DNA from: Chlorobiota bacterium
GTDB lineage: Bacteria; Bacteroidota; Ignavibacteria; Tepidaquicellales; OLB5
Assembly: GCA_022616535.1 (NCBI GenBank)
Contig: JAKEEM010000007.1
Span: forward strand, 1 to 64,000
Direction: 5' to 3'
Length of the DNA stretch: 64,000 nt
Translations under genes and position numbers: made by a program
The notes under the pieces: generated by a model
Databases searched by the model: none
Seen by the model: only the letters and a program-made list of their open reading frames with translations
Told to the model about the DNA's origin: nothing
Part shown: one piece after another, positions 17,404-26,956 of the stretch
How the letters are laid out: the number at the start of each line of letters is the position of its first letter
How positions within the stretch are numbered: the stretch's first letter is position 1

Positions 17404-17431
17404 AAGCGTTTTCTCATTTGAGAAAACGCTT
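17404..17431 (-). terminator. Terminator after the YCF48-repeat T9SS protein
   Basis: Perfect 13-bp stem AAGCGTTTTCTCA / TGAGAAAACGCTT with a 2-base loop, 20 bp after the stop of the 17452-19596 gene and followed on the minus strand by TTTTTATTTTG. It insulates the rplB promoter from the upstream gene. Confidence 0.85.
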
Positions 17432-17451
17432 AATTTTGCACAAAAATACCT

Positions 17452-19596
17452 TTATTTCACAAGAACCATTTTTTTAGTATCTATTTTATCATTATTAACA
17501 AACAGCGAGTAGAAATAAACACCAGAGGCAAACTCCGAGCCGTCGAAATCATAGCTAATGGTTCCGGGGTTAAACTCTACATTATTTATAAGCAGCTTAA
17601 CCTCCCTTCCTAAAATATCGTAGACTTTTAATGTTACCATTCCTGTCTTAGGCAGTCCGAATTTAATAGTAGTGCTTGGGTTAAAGGGGTTTGGATAGTT
17701 CTGCGACAATGTGTAGCGAACGGGAACCTCGCCATTCCATGTTATACCGCCTACAAAAGCGTCATATAATTTAAAAACATAACCGCTTGAGCCGCAAACA
17801 AATGCTGAATCATAACCTTTAGCAAAAATTCCATACATAGTTGAACCGCTTGTATTGAGCACCTGCCAAGTCGAACCGCCATTTGATGTTCTTATAGTAT
17901 ACCCGGTTGTCCCGCCGATAAAGCCTGTGTTCATATTAATAAATGATAATCCGTATTGGGTTTGTGTAAACGGTGTGGCAACGGTATCCCAATTTGTTCC
18001 GCCGTTTGTTGTTCTTCTGAGAGTTCCGCTAAATCCGATTAGATATCCGGAGGTTGCATTAAACATTTTTATATTATATAATGTCGAAGTGTAACCCGGA
18101 GTTTGAGCTGTCCAATTCGAACCTCCGTCTGTAGTTTTCCTAACAGCACCGCTTGAGCCGACAAACCAGCCGGTATTAGCATCTACCATATCTATTTTAT
18201 AAAGTGATGATGTGGTCCCTGTCGTCTGTAAAGCCCAGCTTGAACCGCCGTCAGTAGTTTTAAACACCCTGCCGCTTGAGCCGGATATCCACCCTGTATT
18301 AGCATTTACGAAATCAGCAGAATACAGCGTGGTCGAAGTGGCGTATACTGTCGATGTGTCCCAGTTGGCGCCGCCGTTTGTGGTTTTAAATAATTTGCTG
18401 GATGTTGCAGTCGCATAACCCGTATTGGAATTAAGCATAAATAAGCCATACAAAGTATATGTTCCAAGGTTAGCAGCCACACCATACTGCCATGTGGCGC
18501 CGCCATTGGTTGACATTATCACCTGGTCAGGCGATGCCGAACCAACGGCAATTACCCTTCCATTCATATTATCGCACCATATATCATTCAATGTACCCAA
18601 ATTTCCCAGATAATTATGAGCCACCCAGTTTGAGCCTGTATTAGTAGAAGTATTGAGTAATCCATAAGCTCCTCCGGTTACCATCGCAGTTCCGTTTCTA
18701 TCGAGAGTGTAATATGTCGATGTATAATACTGGTTTCCGGTAAATGATACCGAATCCCACGTCTGTCCGTCATTTGTGCTTCTGAATATGTAGAAAGTAT
18801 GTCCGCCGGCATACAAAGTGTTATTGTTGTAAGCCAGTCCGTAAAGAGTGCTCGTTGGAAGTCCCGTGCTCGTTTGAGTCCAGTTAGCCCCGCCATTGGT
18901 TGTAACCCTGATAGAACCTGATGAGCCGCATACCCAGCCGGTATTTGCGTCCTTAAAATACACATCATATTGGGTGACTGACGTTCCAGTCGACACTATT
19001 GTCCAGTTTGCTCCGCCGTTGGTTGTATATCTTAGATTAGCAGAAGATGAAGAACAGTAAATACGGTTTACGTCTACAGCATAAATATTGTATAATGCCG
19101 CAGAAGTTCCGGTAGAAATAGCTGTCCAGTTTAATCCGCCGTTTGTGGTTTTTAGAATATTTCCTCCGGATGATGTTGAAATAAATCCTGTTGTGGAATT
19201 TATAAAATGCATTCCATAAAGCGTTGCCGTTTCTCCTGAAGGAATTGTATCCCACGAGACGCCTGCATTTGTAGTTCTTGCAATTTTACCGCTGCTTCCG
19301 CATGCAAGTCCGGTGTTCATATCAAAAAACCAGCCGTTGTAAATTGCAATCTGGCTGGTTAGCGCTTCACCCATCACTTCATGATTGATAAACCAATTGG
19401 CTCCGCCGTTAGTAGTTTTAATGAACGTGCCGGCATAACCCAAGGCATAAAAAGTTGTTGTATTAAATGCTTTTACATGCCTCAGGTAATTTCCCTGCGG
19501 TTTAGGATGCGACCACTTCCACGGAGAATTTACCTGGGAAAGCAATGAATTGGTAAAAAGTAAAGTAATTATAGAAAAGAAAATCAATCTTTTCAT
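17452..19596 (-). CDS. Secreted YCF48/BNR-repeat beta-propeller protein with T9SS sorting domain
   Basis: 714-residue surface or extracellular protein. It has a Sec signal peptide (MKRLIFFSIITLLFTNSLLS), about twelve repeats of roughly 45 residues each marked by TTNGGANW-like words preceded by GWxxGSSG-like words, and a C-terminal T9SS type A sorting domain over the last 75 residues (NYPNPFNPSTTIKFGLP ... LKVYDILGREV ... SGVYFYSLFV ... KKMVLVK). The repeats resemble the photosystem II assembly factor Ycf48 and sortilin-type propeller blades, here surely unrelated to photosynthesis. The start is supported by AAGGGG 6 nt before ATG. Ligand and function are unknown. It lies between clpB-C and rplB. 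Confidence 0.85.
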   Translation of the reverse strand: MKRLIFFSIITLLFTNSLLSQVNSPWKWSHPKPQGNYLRHVKAFNTTTFYALGYAGTFIKTTNGGANWFINHEVMGEALTSQIAIYNGWFFDMNTGLACGSSGKIARTTNAGVSWDTIPSGETATLYGMHFINSTTGFISTSSGGNILKTTNGGLNWTAISTGTSAALYNIYAVDVNRIYCSSSSANLRYTTNGGANWTIVSTGTSVTQYDVYFKDANTGWVCGSSGSIRVTTNGGANWTQTSTGLPTSTLYGLAYNNNTLYAGGHTFYIFRSTNDGQTWDSVSFTGNQYYTSTYYTLDRNGTAMVTGGAYGLLNTSTNTGSNWVAHNYLGNLGTLNDIWCDNMNGRVIAVGSASPDQVIMSTNGGATWQYGVAANLGTYTLYGLFMLNSNTGYATATSSKLFKTTNGGANWDTSTVYATSTTLYSADFVNANTGWISGSSGRVFKTTDGGSSWALQTTGTTSSLYKIDMVDANTGWFVGSSGAVRKTTDGGSNWTAQTPGYTSTLYNIKMFNATSGYLIGFSGTLRRTTNGGTNWDTVATPFTQTQYGLSFINMNTGFIGGTTGYTIRTSNGGSTWQVLNTSGSTMYGIFAKGYDSAFVCGSSGYVFKLYDAFVGGITWNGEVPVRYTLSQNYPNPFNPSTTIKFGLPKTGMVTLKVYDILGREVKLLINNVEFNPGTISYDFDGSEFASGVYFYSLFVNNDKIDTKKMVLVK

Positions 19597-19653
19597 ACAA
19601 ACCCCTTTCTAATTCATGGTTGGTTAAAAATTAATGGATTTTTTTCAATTTTC

Positions 19654-19682
19654 AATATAGTTCAATAAAACTAATACAGCAA
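19654..19682 (-). promoter_or_regulatory. Candidate promoter for the YCF48-repeat protein
   Basis: TTGCTG (19677-19682) and TATATT (19654-19659) on the minus strand with a 17-bp spacer, about 57 bp before the start codon. The rest of the 219-bp gap to clpB-C shows nothing else I can name. Confidence 0.5.
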
Positions 19683-19815
19683 GGTAGTAATATTCCTACG
19701 AATGAGCATGGAAATGACTTATATCGGAATACGATAAACTATGACATTAACCAAAGGTATTACTAATAATAGTGATATTGATTATACACTAAAAAATTTA
19801 ATAAAAACGAAAAAT

Positions 19816-21180
19816 TTAGATGTAAAAGAGTTGAAATTTAGTTTGTGAACTATTTTTTATAAAATAAAAACCTGCCGCCATCAGTGCGGTAATTTCAGCT
19901 TTGTCCCCGGGGAGAATCTCACCGGAAAGGATTTTCTCTGAAAGCGGGTTTGTAATGTGGTTTTGGATTGTACGCTTCAGCGGTCTTGCCCCAAAGGTAA
20001 TCTCATAGCCGATTTTTGCAAGCCAGTCTTTTGCATCATCAGACACCGTAAGCACAATCTCACTATTCTTATGAAGTGTTTCCTTAATCTGATTAATCTG
20101 TATATCAACAATTTTCCTAAGCTCTTCACCAGTAAGGGGCTTAAACATAACGACTTCATCGATTCGGTTTAAAATCTCTGGACGGATTTTCTGCCTAAGC
20201 ATTTCAAAAAGCCGTTCGCGAAGTTTGCCTAATATCTCGTCACGGTTATCTTCGGTAATAAATCTAAGCTCGTCCTGAATCAAATGCGAGCCGAGATTTG
20301 ACGTCATAATAACAATTGTATTTTTAAAATTAACTTTCCTTCCCTGTGAATCGGTCAGTATACCGTCATCGAGCAGCTGCAGCAGAATATTGAACACATC
20401 GGGATGTGCTTTTTCAATTTCATCAAGAAGCACAACGCTGTATGGTTTTCTGCGGACTGCCTCTGTTAATTGTCCCCCTTCCTCATAGCCAACATACCCG
20501 GGCGGAGCGCCAATTAAACGGCTGACGGAAAACTTTTCCATATACTCGCTCATATCAATTCTGATTAAGTTATGTACATCATCGAACAAAAAACCTGCGA
20601 GCGCTTTTGCAAGCTCAGTTTTGCCCACCCCCGTTGTTCCGAGAAAAATAAAAGAACCGATTGGACGGTTTATATCCTGCAAGCCGGCACGGCTCCTTCT
20701 GATTGCATTTCCGACGGCGATGATAGCCTCGTCCTGCCCCACGACTCTCTTATGCAGATTTTCTTCGATATGCAAAAGCTTCTCACGCTCGCTCTCGAGC
20801 ATTTTAGATACTGGGATACCCGTCCACTTTGCAACTATTTCTGCAATATCTTCGGCATCGACTTCCTCTTTCAGCATTTTCCTCTCATTCTGAAGCTTGC
20901 TTAGCTTATTGGATTCACTATCTATTTTCTTTTGAAGCTCAATTATCTTTCCATATCTTATTTCAGCCACTTTACCTAGCTCGCCCTCCCGTTCATAATT
21001 ATCGGCTTCAAGCTTCAGGTTTTCAAGCTCTTCCTTCATCGATCGGATTTGCGAAATAAGCTCCTTTTCAAGCATCCAGTGTGCTTTCAGTTCATCCCTT
21101 TCAGAAGAAAGCTCCTTGATTTCCTTTTCGATGTCTTTCAGTCTTATTACTGCGGGATTTTCTTTCTTAGATTTCGCCAT
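19816..21180 (-). CDS. clpB: ClpB C-terminal half (M domain and NBD2) as a separate gene
   Basis: Second half of the ClpB disaggregase as a free-standing 454-residue protein. Residues 10-105 are a coiled coil matching the ClpB middle domain ([16 protein letters not shown] is the conserved M-domain core). The linker [20 protein letters not shown] leads into NBD2 with Walker A GTTGVGKT (181-188), pore loop GYVG (228-231), Walker B VVLLDE (249-254), sensor words MTSNLGS, LNRIDE and the sensor-2 GARPLKR. All catalytic elements are present. It has its own ATG start ([11 protein letters not shown]) 63 bp from a divergently oriented gene. The C-terminal 20 residues ([16 protein letters not shown]) diverge from known ClpB tails. 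It presumably pairs with the product of 26957-28273. Confidence 0.9.
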   Translation of the reverse strand: MAKSKKENPAVIRLKDIEKEIKELSSERDELKAHWMLEKELISQIRSMKEELENLKLEADNYEREGELGKVAEIRYGKIIELQKKIDSESNKLSKLQNERKMLKEEVDAEDIAEIVAKWTGIPVSKMLESEREKLLHIEENLHKRVVGQDEAIIAVGNAIRRSRAGLQDINRPIGSFIFLGTTGVGKTELAKALAGFLFDDVHNLIRIDMSEYMEKFSVSRLIGAPPGYVGYEEGGQLTEAVRRKPYSVVLLDEIEKAHPDVFNILLQLLDDGILTDSQGRKVNFKNTIVIMTSNLGSHLIQDELRFITEDNRDEILGKLRERLFEMLRQKIRPEILNRIDEVVMFKPLTGEELRKIVDIQINQIKETLHKNSEIVLTVSDDAKDWLAKIGYEITFGARPLKRTIQNHITNPLSEKILSGEILPGDKAEITALMAAGFYFIKNSSQTKFQLFYI

Positions 21181-21243
21181 TGATAAGTTTAAAATGATTA
21201 ACTAAAAGCTTAGCGAAGATAACAATACTTCATATTTGATAAA

Positions 21244-22896
21244 ATGAATAGAATTTTAGACACATCTTGTATATATTTGTCATTTATGAGCAAAAGAAAA
21301 GCCGTTGAAAATACACTTAAAAAGGATGCGTCTGTAATTAACTTACCCTTCATAGAGTCGGAATTTGAAAAAAAATATTCACGCTACTACTGGCTCATAA
21401 TTCCTGTTTTAACAGTTTTGTTTTATTCGTACCGTGTGATTTCTTCGGGATTTTACCAGGACGACGAAGTCGCTCAGTATATAAATATGCTTAACTTCTG
21501 GCAGGACCCGTGGGTGATTTTAGGCAACGGTCCCAAGCCCGGATACAAGATTTTCATGGTTTTGCCTTCCCTGTTAAGCTATGGCGCCGTGCTAATCGTT
21601 AATTCAATCATTGCAGCAACAACTGTTTACCTTACCTATGTATTAATTAAAACTTATAATGTCAACAATGCTTTTTTCGGAGCGCTGCTTCTTGCCTCAC
21701 AGCCGCTTTATGTTAACCTGTCATTCCGTTCGTATTCCGAAATCTTTACCGCGCTGTGCATTGTAATTTTTTTGATACTTTACAGGAAGGAAAAATATTT
21801 TTTATGCGCTCTGGTTTTAGGGTATATTTTTACTATACGTCAGGAAGTTGCACTTTTAATCCTTGTTTTCGCATACATTTTTATTAAAGATAAAAAGTAT
21901 AGTTCAGCTGCAGCTATGTTTATATTCCCGATTATATACAATATACTCGGTTACGTTAAAACAGGAGACTTGTTTTTTGTTATAACCGAGATGAAAAACG
22001 TAGCGGGGCTTAATTACAAATCTCAGGGCTTATTGCATTATTTTAAAGTTTACATTTTCATTGTTGGGCCAATATGTCTTTCGCTTTTTTTGCTCGGCTT
22101 TTTCGGCTTCTTGAATGATACTTCTAAATTTAAAGATTACATTAAAAAATACGGAGTTTTTTACTTAGTCTTTGCTTCCATTTTCATAATTCAAATGCTG
22201 ACAATGATAAATGACGGACCTAATCCGGGCAATTGGAGATACCTTCTGCACATATCACCAATAACCGCATTTTTTGCAGCGGTCGGACTTAATAACCTTT
22301 CTCTTGAGAGATTCAAAAATACAAATTACTTAATCACGGGTTCGTTTGCCGTGCTTGTTCTTTTGTTTTTATCGAAGCAAACCGATGGTTTTATACTGCT
22401 TGAAAATTCTGACTACACAAAATTAGTATTTGTCAGCATGTTTCTTGTTCTTTCAATCGTTCTGTGGAACCATTCAAAAGCCAAATATACCGGCACGCTT
22501 GGGTCGATTCTCGTAATCCTCGCAATTGCTCATCTATATTTTGTTGAGCCCAAAAAACTGTCACCCGAAAACATTGCCGTAAAACAAACTGCGGAGTATA
22601 TAGATTCACTTCCCGAACTTAAAGATAAAGAAAAGCTCGCAAATCATCCTTTCGTTTTCTTTTATTCTAAAACGTACAAAGAAAATTTAAATTCATTTAA
22701 AAAACTGGACTTAAAAAACCTTACTCTGTCATCAAAAGGTTCAATAGTAATATGGGAGTCCCATTACGGATACAGACCTGAATTTTTGAATGATGTTAAG
22801 CTTGAATTGCTTCAGGATACGGCAAAATACAAGCTGATGAAACAGTTTGTTTCAGCTGATAAAAGATTTGTCTCGATTGTTTTCGAAAAATTATGA
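21244..22896 (+). CDS. GT-C type membrane glycosyltransferase (GT39/PMT-like)
   Basis: Integral membrane protein of 550 aa with roughly ten or more hydrophobic helices. Just after the first helix is FYQDDEVAQYINM, whose acidic pair fits the first extracytoplasmic loop of GT-C glycosyltransferases that use polyprenyl-phosphate sugars. The last 100 residues form a soluble domain. It is the first gene of a five-gene plus-strand cassette and overlaps the methyltransferase by 4 bp (ATGA). Two starts are possible: ATG 21244, or ATG 21287 (MSKRKAVENTL), which lies 7 nt after a TATATTTG box and would give an almost leaderless mRNA. Sugar and acceptor are unknown. Confidence 0.7.
   Translation: MNRILDTSCIYLSFMSKRKAVENTLKKDASVINLPFIESEFEKKYSRYYWLIIPVLTVLFYSYRVISSGFYQDDEVAQYINMLNFWQDPWVILGNGPKPGYKIFMVLPSLLSYGAVLIVNSIIAATTVYLTYVLIKTYNVNNAFFGALLLASQPLYVNLSFRSYSEIFTALCIVIFLILYRKEKYFLCALVLGYIFTIRQEVALLILVFAYIFIKDKKYSSAAAMFIFPIIYNILGYVKTGDLFFVITEMKNVAGLNYKSQGLLHYFKVYIFIVGPICLSLFLLGFFGFLNDTSKFKDYIKKYGVFYLVFASIFIIQMLTMINDGPNPGNWRYLLHISPITAFFAAVGLNNLSLERFKNTNYLITGSFAVLVLLFLSKQTDGFILLENSDYTKLVFVSMFLVLSIVLWNHSKAKYTGTLGSILVILAIAHLYFVEPKKLSPENIAVKQTAEYIDSLPELKDKEKLANHPFVFFYSKTYKENLNSFKKLDLKNLTLSSKGSIVIWESHYGYRPEFLNDVKLELLQDTAKYKLMKQFVSADKRFVSIVFEKL
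21272..21279 (+). promoter_or_regulatory. Candidate -10 box of the glycosylation cassette
   Basis: TATATTTG matches the TAnnTTTG -10 box used elsewhere in this window. No good -35 hexamer is found 16-18 bp upstream. If used, transcription would begin only a few bases before ATG 21287, excluding the 21244 start. Confidence 0.4.
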
Positions 22897-23585
22897 AGCC
22901 AGATAAGGAATCGTTTTACCGTTGGAATGAAGAGCACGCAATTAAACATGACTTGGATAAATTCTATAACCATCCGAACAGGCTTTTCCGGTTCATTGAA
23001 AACAAAAGAATCAGTGTATTGATAGATTACGCAGGAATTAACGAATCGGATTCTGTTCTTGAAGTCGGCTGCGGTGCCGGAAACATACTTGAGAGAATCA
23101 AAAAAGGAAAGTTAACCGGGATCGATATTTCTAAGACACAAATAGAAAGAGCAGGAAAAAAACTGAAAAACAGGGCAGAGCTAATCCAGAGTCCGGGAGA
23201 GAAAACTCAGTTTGCTGATAAACACTTCGACGTAATAATATGCACCGAGGTATTTGAGCACGTTCTTGATCCTGTTGAAATATTAAAGGAAATGAAGAGA
23301 ATTTTGAAAGACAGCGGGACGATTTCTCTTTCGGTTCCGAATGAAAAATTAATTATATTTACAAAATGGTTTTTGCTCAATTTCGGATTCAGGCGGGTGC
23401 TTGAGCCAAAGGAAAGCCAGTGGGACTTAGCATCGAAAAACAATCTTGATGAATGGCATATTCACAACTACAGCCTGAAGCTTATAAAATTGCAAGTTAA
23501 AGATTATTTTAAAATTTACAAAATTGCAAGAATTCCTTTTTTCTTTATTCCGTTCAGATACGTTTTAAAACTGAAAAAATATTAA
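22893..23585 (+). CDS. Class I SAM-dependent methyltransferase
   Basis: 230-residue Rossmann-fold methyltransferase. Motif I is LEVGCGAGNI at 56-65, an acidic residue follows in LTGIDISKTQI, motif post I/II is FDVIICTEVFEHVLDP, and motif III region reads LSVPNEKL. This is the Ubie/Methyltransf_11 pattern. The C-terminal third is basic and aromatic (FFFIPFRYVLKLKKY), perhaps membrane-associated. Within the cassette it most likely methylates a sugar or a lipid-linked glycan; substrate cannot be read from sequence. It overlaps the gene before it by 4 bp and ends 1 bp before the next. Confidence 0.8.
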   Translation: MKPDKESFYRWNEEHAIKHDLDKFYNHPNRLFRFIENKRISVLIDYAGINESDSVLEVGCGAGNILERIKKGKLTGIDISKTQIERAGKKLKNRAELIQSPGEKTQFADKHFDVIICTEVFEHVLDPVEILKEMKRILKDSGTISLSVPNEKLIIFTKWFLLNFGFRRVLEPKESQWDLASKNNLDEWHIHNYSLKLIKLQVKDYFKIYKIARIPFFFIPFRYVLKLKKY

Positions 23586-23586
23586 A

Positions 23587-24519
23587 ATGAAAAAAAGCTG
23601 CATAATTTACGGAGGCGCGGGATTTATTGGCTCACATATTGCCGATGATTTGCTTGCCCGGAATTTTAAAGTCACGGTATTTGACAAGTTAAATGCATCA
23701 AGGAAAAACGTAGAACACATTTTAGATAAAATAGATTTTATTGAGGGGGATTTCAATAATAAAGTTGATATAAACAAATCGTCAAAAAAAGCAGATTATG
23801 TTGTTCACCTAGTGAGCTCAACTTTGCCTGCAAATTCAAATTTAAATCCGTTTTACGATGTTGAAAGCAATTTGCTATCAACTCTGAACTTACTTGAAAG
23901 CTGTGTAAAAAATAATATAAAAAAAGTTATATTTATTTCATCCGGGGGAACGGTTTATGGAAATCCGTTAAAGTTGCCTATAAAAGAGGACCATCCGACT
24001 AATCCGATGAGCTCCTACGGTATCATAAAGCTGTCAATAGAAAAGTATCTTGGATTATATAGAAATTTAAAAAGATTGAACTATAAAATATTGCGGTTTT
24101 CAAATCCATTCGGGGAGCGACAAAATCCAAAACTGCGTCAGGGGTTAATAACTCACCTGCTTTACAGAATTAAGAACAAAATGCCCATTGAAATCTGGGG
24201 TGACGGGAAAACAATAAGGGATTACTTCTATATTAAAGACGGAGCCAAGTCAGTATATAAATCTATAATTGATAATTCACAAAATTATATTTATAACATA
24301 AGCAGTTCAAAAGGATTATCCATTAACCAGATACTTGAAAAATTCAGGAGAATATTAAAACTAAATTTTAAGGTTAAATACCTAGAATCGAGGAGGTTTG
24401 ACGTAAGTGTAAATATCCTTGATAACAGGCTTGCGGCTAAATACCTCGGCTGGGAAACTGAAACAGATTTCAGCACAGCATTAAAAAATACGTGGAGATA
24501 TATACTGGATTATGAATAA
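23587..24519 (+). CDS. NAD-dependent epimerase/dehydratase (UDP-sugar, extended SDR)
   Basis: 310-residue extended short-chain dehydrogenase, as in UDP-glucose 4-epimerase relatives. The NAD-binding GGAGFIGS spans 9-16, SSGGTVYG precedes the catalytic Tyr144-x3-Lys148 (SSYGIIKLS), and RFSNPFGERQNPKLRQGLI plus the later IWGDGKTIRDYFYIKDGA are nucleotide-sugar epimerase signatures. It likely prepares the sugar donor for the neighbouring transferases. It overlaps the GT2 gene by 8 bp. Confidence 0.85.
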   Translation: MKKSCIIYGGAGFIGSHIADDLLARNFKVTVFDKLNASRKNVEHILDKIDFIEGDFNNKVDINKSSKKADYVVHLVSSTLPANSNLNPFYDVESNLLSTLNLLESCVKNNIKKVIFISSGGTVYGNPLKLPIKEDHPTNPMSSYGIIKLSIEKYLGLYRNLKRLNYKILRFSNPFGERQNPKLRQGLITHLLYRIKNKMPIEIWGDGKTIRDYFYIKDGAKSVYKSIIDNSQNYIYNISSSKGLSINQILEKFRRILKLNFKVKYLESRRFDVSVNILDNRLAAKYLGWETETDFSTALKNTWRYILDYE

Positions 24520-25234
24520 AGATATACGGCTTTCTGTTTTTTTCCCGGCGTATTACGATGAAAAGAACATTGATAAGGTAGTCCGAAAAGCCGTGCAGGT
24601 ACTTGAAGAACTACAGCTAAAGGATTACGAAATAACGATAATCGAAGACGGAAGTCCCGATAAAACCGGTGAAGTAGCCGACAGGCTTGCCGCCCAATAT
24701 CCAAAAGTCAAAGTAATTCACCATGCTAAAAACAAAGGATACGGGGCTACGCTGTGGGAGGGATTTACAACAGCAAAGTTTGAACATGTTTTTTATACCG
24801 ACGGAGATAATCAGTTTGACCTGGATGAGCTAAAGAAATTCGTCGCTGTAATTCCGTACAGCGATATGGTTATCGGCTACAGAAAAAAAAAGCAGTATTC
24901 GTTATACAGAAAGATTACCAGCTTTGTATACAATCTTATTTTAAGATATATTTTTGAAATTGATTATATAGATATCGACTGCGCTTTTAAAATACTTCCG
25001 GGCGAGCTTTTTAAAAAAATTTCAGTTAAAACAAAAGATGCATTTATCGATGCAGAAATTATGATTAAAGCAAATCTGCTTGGCTATACTTCTACAGAGC
25101 TTGGTGTCAAACACCTGCCCAGGGTAGACGGGATTTCTACAGCGGCTCGCCCGTCTATAATTTTCAGAACAATAAGGGAAATTCTGGAACTCAGAAAAGA
25201 ATACAAAGAGGAATTGAGTGGAAGAAGAGCTTAA
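24512..25234 (+). CDS. Family 2 glycosyltransferase, polyprenyl-phosphate sugar synthase-like
   Basis: 240-residue GT-A enzyme resembling dolichol-phosphate mannosyltransferase. SVFFPAYYDEKNIDKVV is the nucleotide-binding start, EDGSPD (45-50) and TDGDNQFD (96-103) carry the metal- and donor-binding aspartates, and KNKGYGATLWEGF is the usual helix between them. No long C-terminal membrane segments follow, so it is the DPM1-like short form. It probably charges a polyprenyl phosphate with the sugar later used by the GT-C protein of the same cassette. Confidence 0.88.
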   Translation: MNKDIRLSVFFPAYYDEKNIDKVVRKAVQVLEELQLKDYEITIIEDGSPDKTGEVADRLAAQYPKVKVIHHAKNKGYGATLWEGFTTAKFEHVFYTDGDNQFDLDELKKFVAVIPYSDMVIGYRKKKQYSLYRKITSFVYNLILRYIFEIDYIDIDCAFKILPGELFKKISVKTKDAFIDAEIMIKANLLGYTSTELGVKHLPRVDGISTAARPSIIFRTIREILELRKEYKEELSGRRA

Positions 25235-26954
25235 TAATAACATTAAAGAATCCACCGACCTTAAGGATATTGTAATTATTTTCTCGGTAATTATTCTGAT
25301 TCTAGTGGCCGCCTCAATGCTCGATATATTTGTTCTTATGAGAAATATTGCGGCTGACGAAGAGGGGTTCAGGATAGTTGAGCTGCTGTTTGTTCTTGCT
25401 CTGTTTGCTTTTGCGTATGCAATTTATTCAAGAAGGAGAGTAAAAGAATTAAAACAGAAAATTCTAATTCTCGATAAAGAAATTGAAGATCTGAAAGACA
25501 ATGTTAACCGATTGAGAAGCACTGTTGACCTTTCTCCCGACACAATAACAGTTCATCGTGACGGTAAACTGCTCTTTGTAAATAAAGCGGGTCTTTCATT
25601 ATTCGGTGCACAAAGTGAAGAGCAGCTTATAGGTATGACAGTGAAAGAACTCCTTCATTTTTCGTACTGGGATAAAGTTTCCCAGCGGCTTGAAAGCATG
25701 ACTAAATATATGAAGCAGGTACCCGCTATTGATGTAACAATTAAAAGAATAGACGGTTCATACATAGATGTAAGCGTGGCATCAACACCCGTATTATACC
25801 ACTCGATTCCGCATGTAATTACAATTATAAGAGATATTACCGAAAGAAAGAAAAACGAGGAAATTAAATCTCACTTAGCAGCCATTGTACTAAATTCCAG
25901 CGATGCAATTTACGCAATGAGTCTTGACGGCCAGATACAAAGCTGGAACCCGGGCGCGGAGAAACTATACGGATTCAGCGAGCGTGAGGCTATAGGAAGA
26001 AATATCTCCATTGTTATTCCTGTTGAGAAAAAAAGCGAGCTGAACCATCTCTTAAACAAAATTTCAAAAGGCGAAAGAATCGAATCATACGAAACAAAGA
26101 GACAAAGAAAAGATAAATCGATACTTGATGTTTCATTAACAATCTCACCAATCAGAGATGAATCGGGTCTTATCGCGGGTGCATCGGCAATATCAAGGGA
26201 TATAACATACAAAAAACAGGTTGAGGAGGAATTAAGGATATATGCTGAAGAGCTGGCATTATCGAATGAGGAACTTTACGTATTTTCTTATGCTGCATCC
26301 CATGATTTACAGGAACCATTAAGGTCCGTGCAGAATTTTATTGAAACTCTGAATAAAAAATACAAGAAACGGCTTGGGCATGAAATGGAAGAGGAAATAA
26401 ATTCTGCAGAAGACGGTGTTACCCGAATGTACAGACTTATAACGGATTTTTTGATGTACTCCAGAGTCGGAACTGAAAAAGCCACAAAAGAGGAAATTGA
26501 CTGCAACCATACCTTAAAAGATGCTATTTCCAACCTTGAGGTTGCGATTAAAGAAAGCAAAACACAGATTAAACAATATACACTCCCAAAAGTCTGGGGA
26601 AACTTTGTGCAAATTACACAGGTTTTCCAAAACCTCATAGCTAATGCAATTAAATACCAGGGGGATAATACCCCGGTAATTGAAATCTCAGCCGAAAAGA
26701 AAAACGGAATGTGGCAGTTTGCAGTTAAAGACAACGGCATTGGTATTGAACAGTGGTTCTCTGAGAGAATCTTTATCGTATTTCAAAAGCTGCACGACCA
26801 CAGAAAATATCCGGGTTCAGGAATAGGTTTGGCTTTGTGTAAGAGGGTAATTGAAAAACATGGGGGAAAAATCTGGTTTGAATCCGAGGTAGGCAAAGGA
26901 ACAACATTTTATTTCACTATCCCGATACTTGAGGAGAAAAAGAAAATTAAGTAA
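25218..26954 (+). CDS. Membrane-anchored PAS-PAS sensor histidine kinase
   Basis: 578-residue two-component sensor kinase. Two hydrophobic helices (about 18-41 and 53-70) precede a coiled coil, two PAS domains (about 100-210 and 215-335, both ending in a RDIT word) and a kinase core. His362 in ASHDLQEPLR is the phospho-accepting residue, and N (QNLIANAIKYQ), G1 (DNGIGIE), F (IFIVFQKLH) and G2 (GSGIGLALC) boxes are intact. No response regulator is encoded beside it. The GTG start at 25218 follows AGAGG by 7 nt and lies inside the end of the GT2 gene (17-bp overlap), so expression is coupled to the glycosylation genes. It ends 2 bp from the convergent clpB-N stop. Confidence 0.9.
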   Translation: MEEELNNNIKESTDLKDIVIIFSVIILILVAASMLDIFVLMRNIAADEEGFRIVELLFVLALFAFAYAIYSRRRVKELKQKILILDKEIEDLKDNVNRLRSTVDLSPDTITVHRDGKLLFVNKAGLSLFGAQSEEQLIGMTVKELLHFSYWDKVSQRLESMTKYMKQVPAIDVTIKRIDGSYIDVSVASTPVLYHSIPHVITIIRDITERKKNEEIKSHLAAIVLNSSDAIYAMSLDGQIQSWNPGAEKLYGFSEREAIGRNISIVIPVEKKSELNHLLNKISKGERIESYETKRQRKDKSILDVSLTISPIRDESGLIAGASAISRDITYKKQVEEELRIYAEELALSNEELYVFSYAASHDLQEPLRSVQNFIETLNKKYKKRLGHEMEEEINSAEDGVTRMYRLITDFLMYSRVGTEKATKEEIDCNHTLKDAISNLEVAIKESKTQIKQYTLPKVWGNFVQITQVFQNLIANAIKYQGDNTPVIEISAEKKNGMWQFAVKDNGIGIEQWFSERIFIVFQKLHDHRKYPGSGIGLALCKRVIEKHGGKIWFESEVGKGTTFYFTIPILEEKKKIK

Positions 26955-26956
26955 AT

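Noticed and set aside
21181-21243. Target-site duplication flanking the clpB cassette
   Set aside because: Comparing the two junctions (21181-21243 and 26950-26960) by eye gave no direct repeat, so no transposition mechanism can be claimed.
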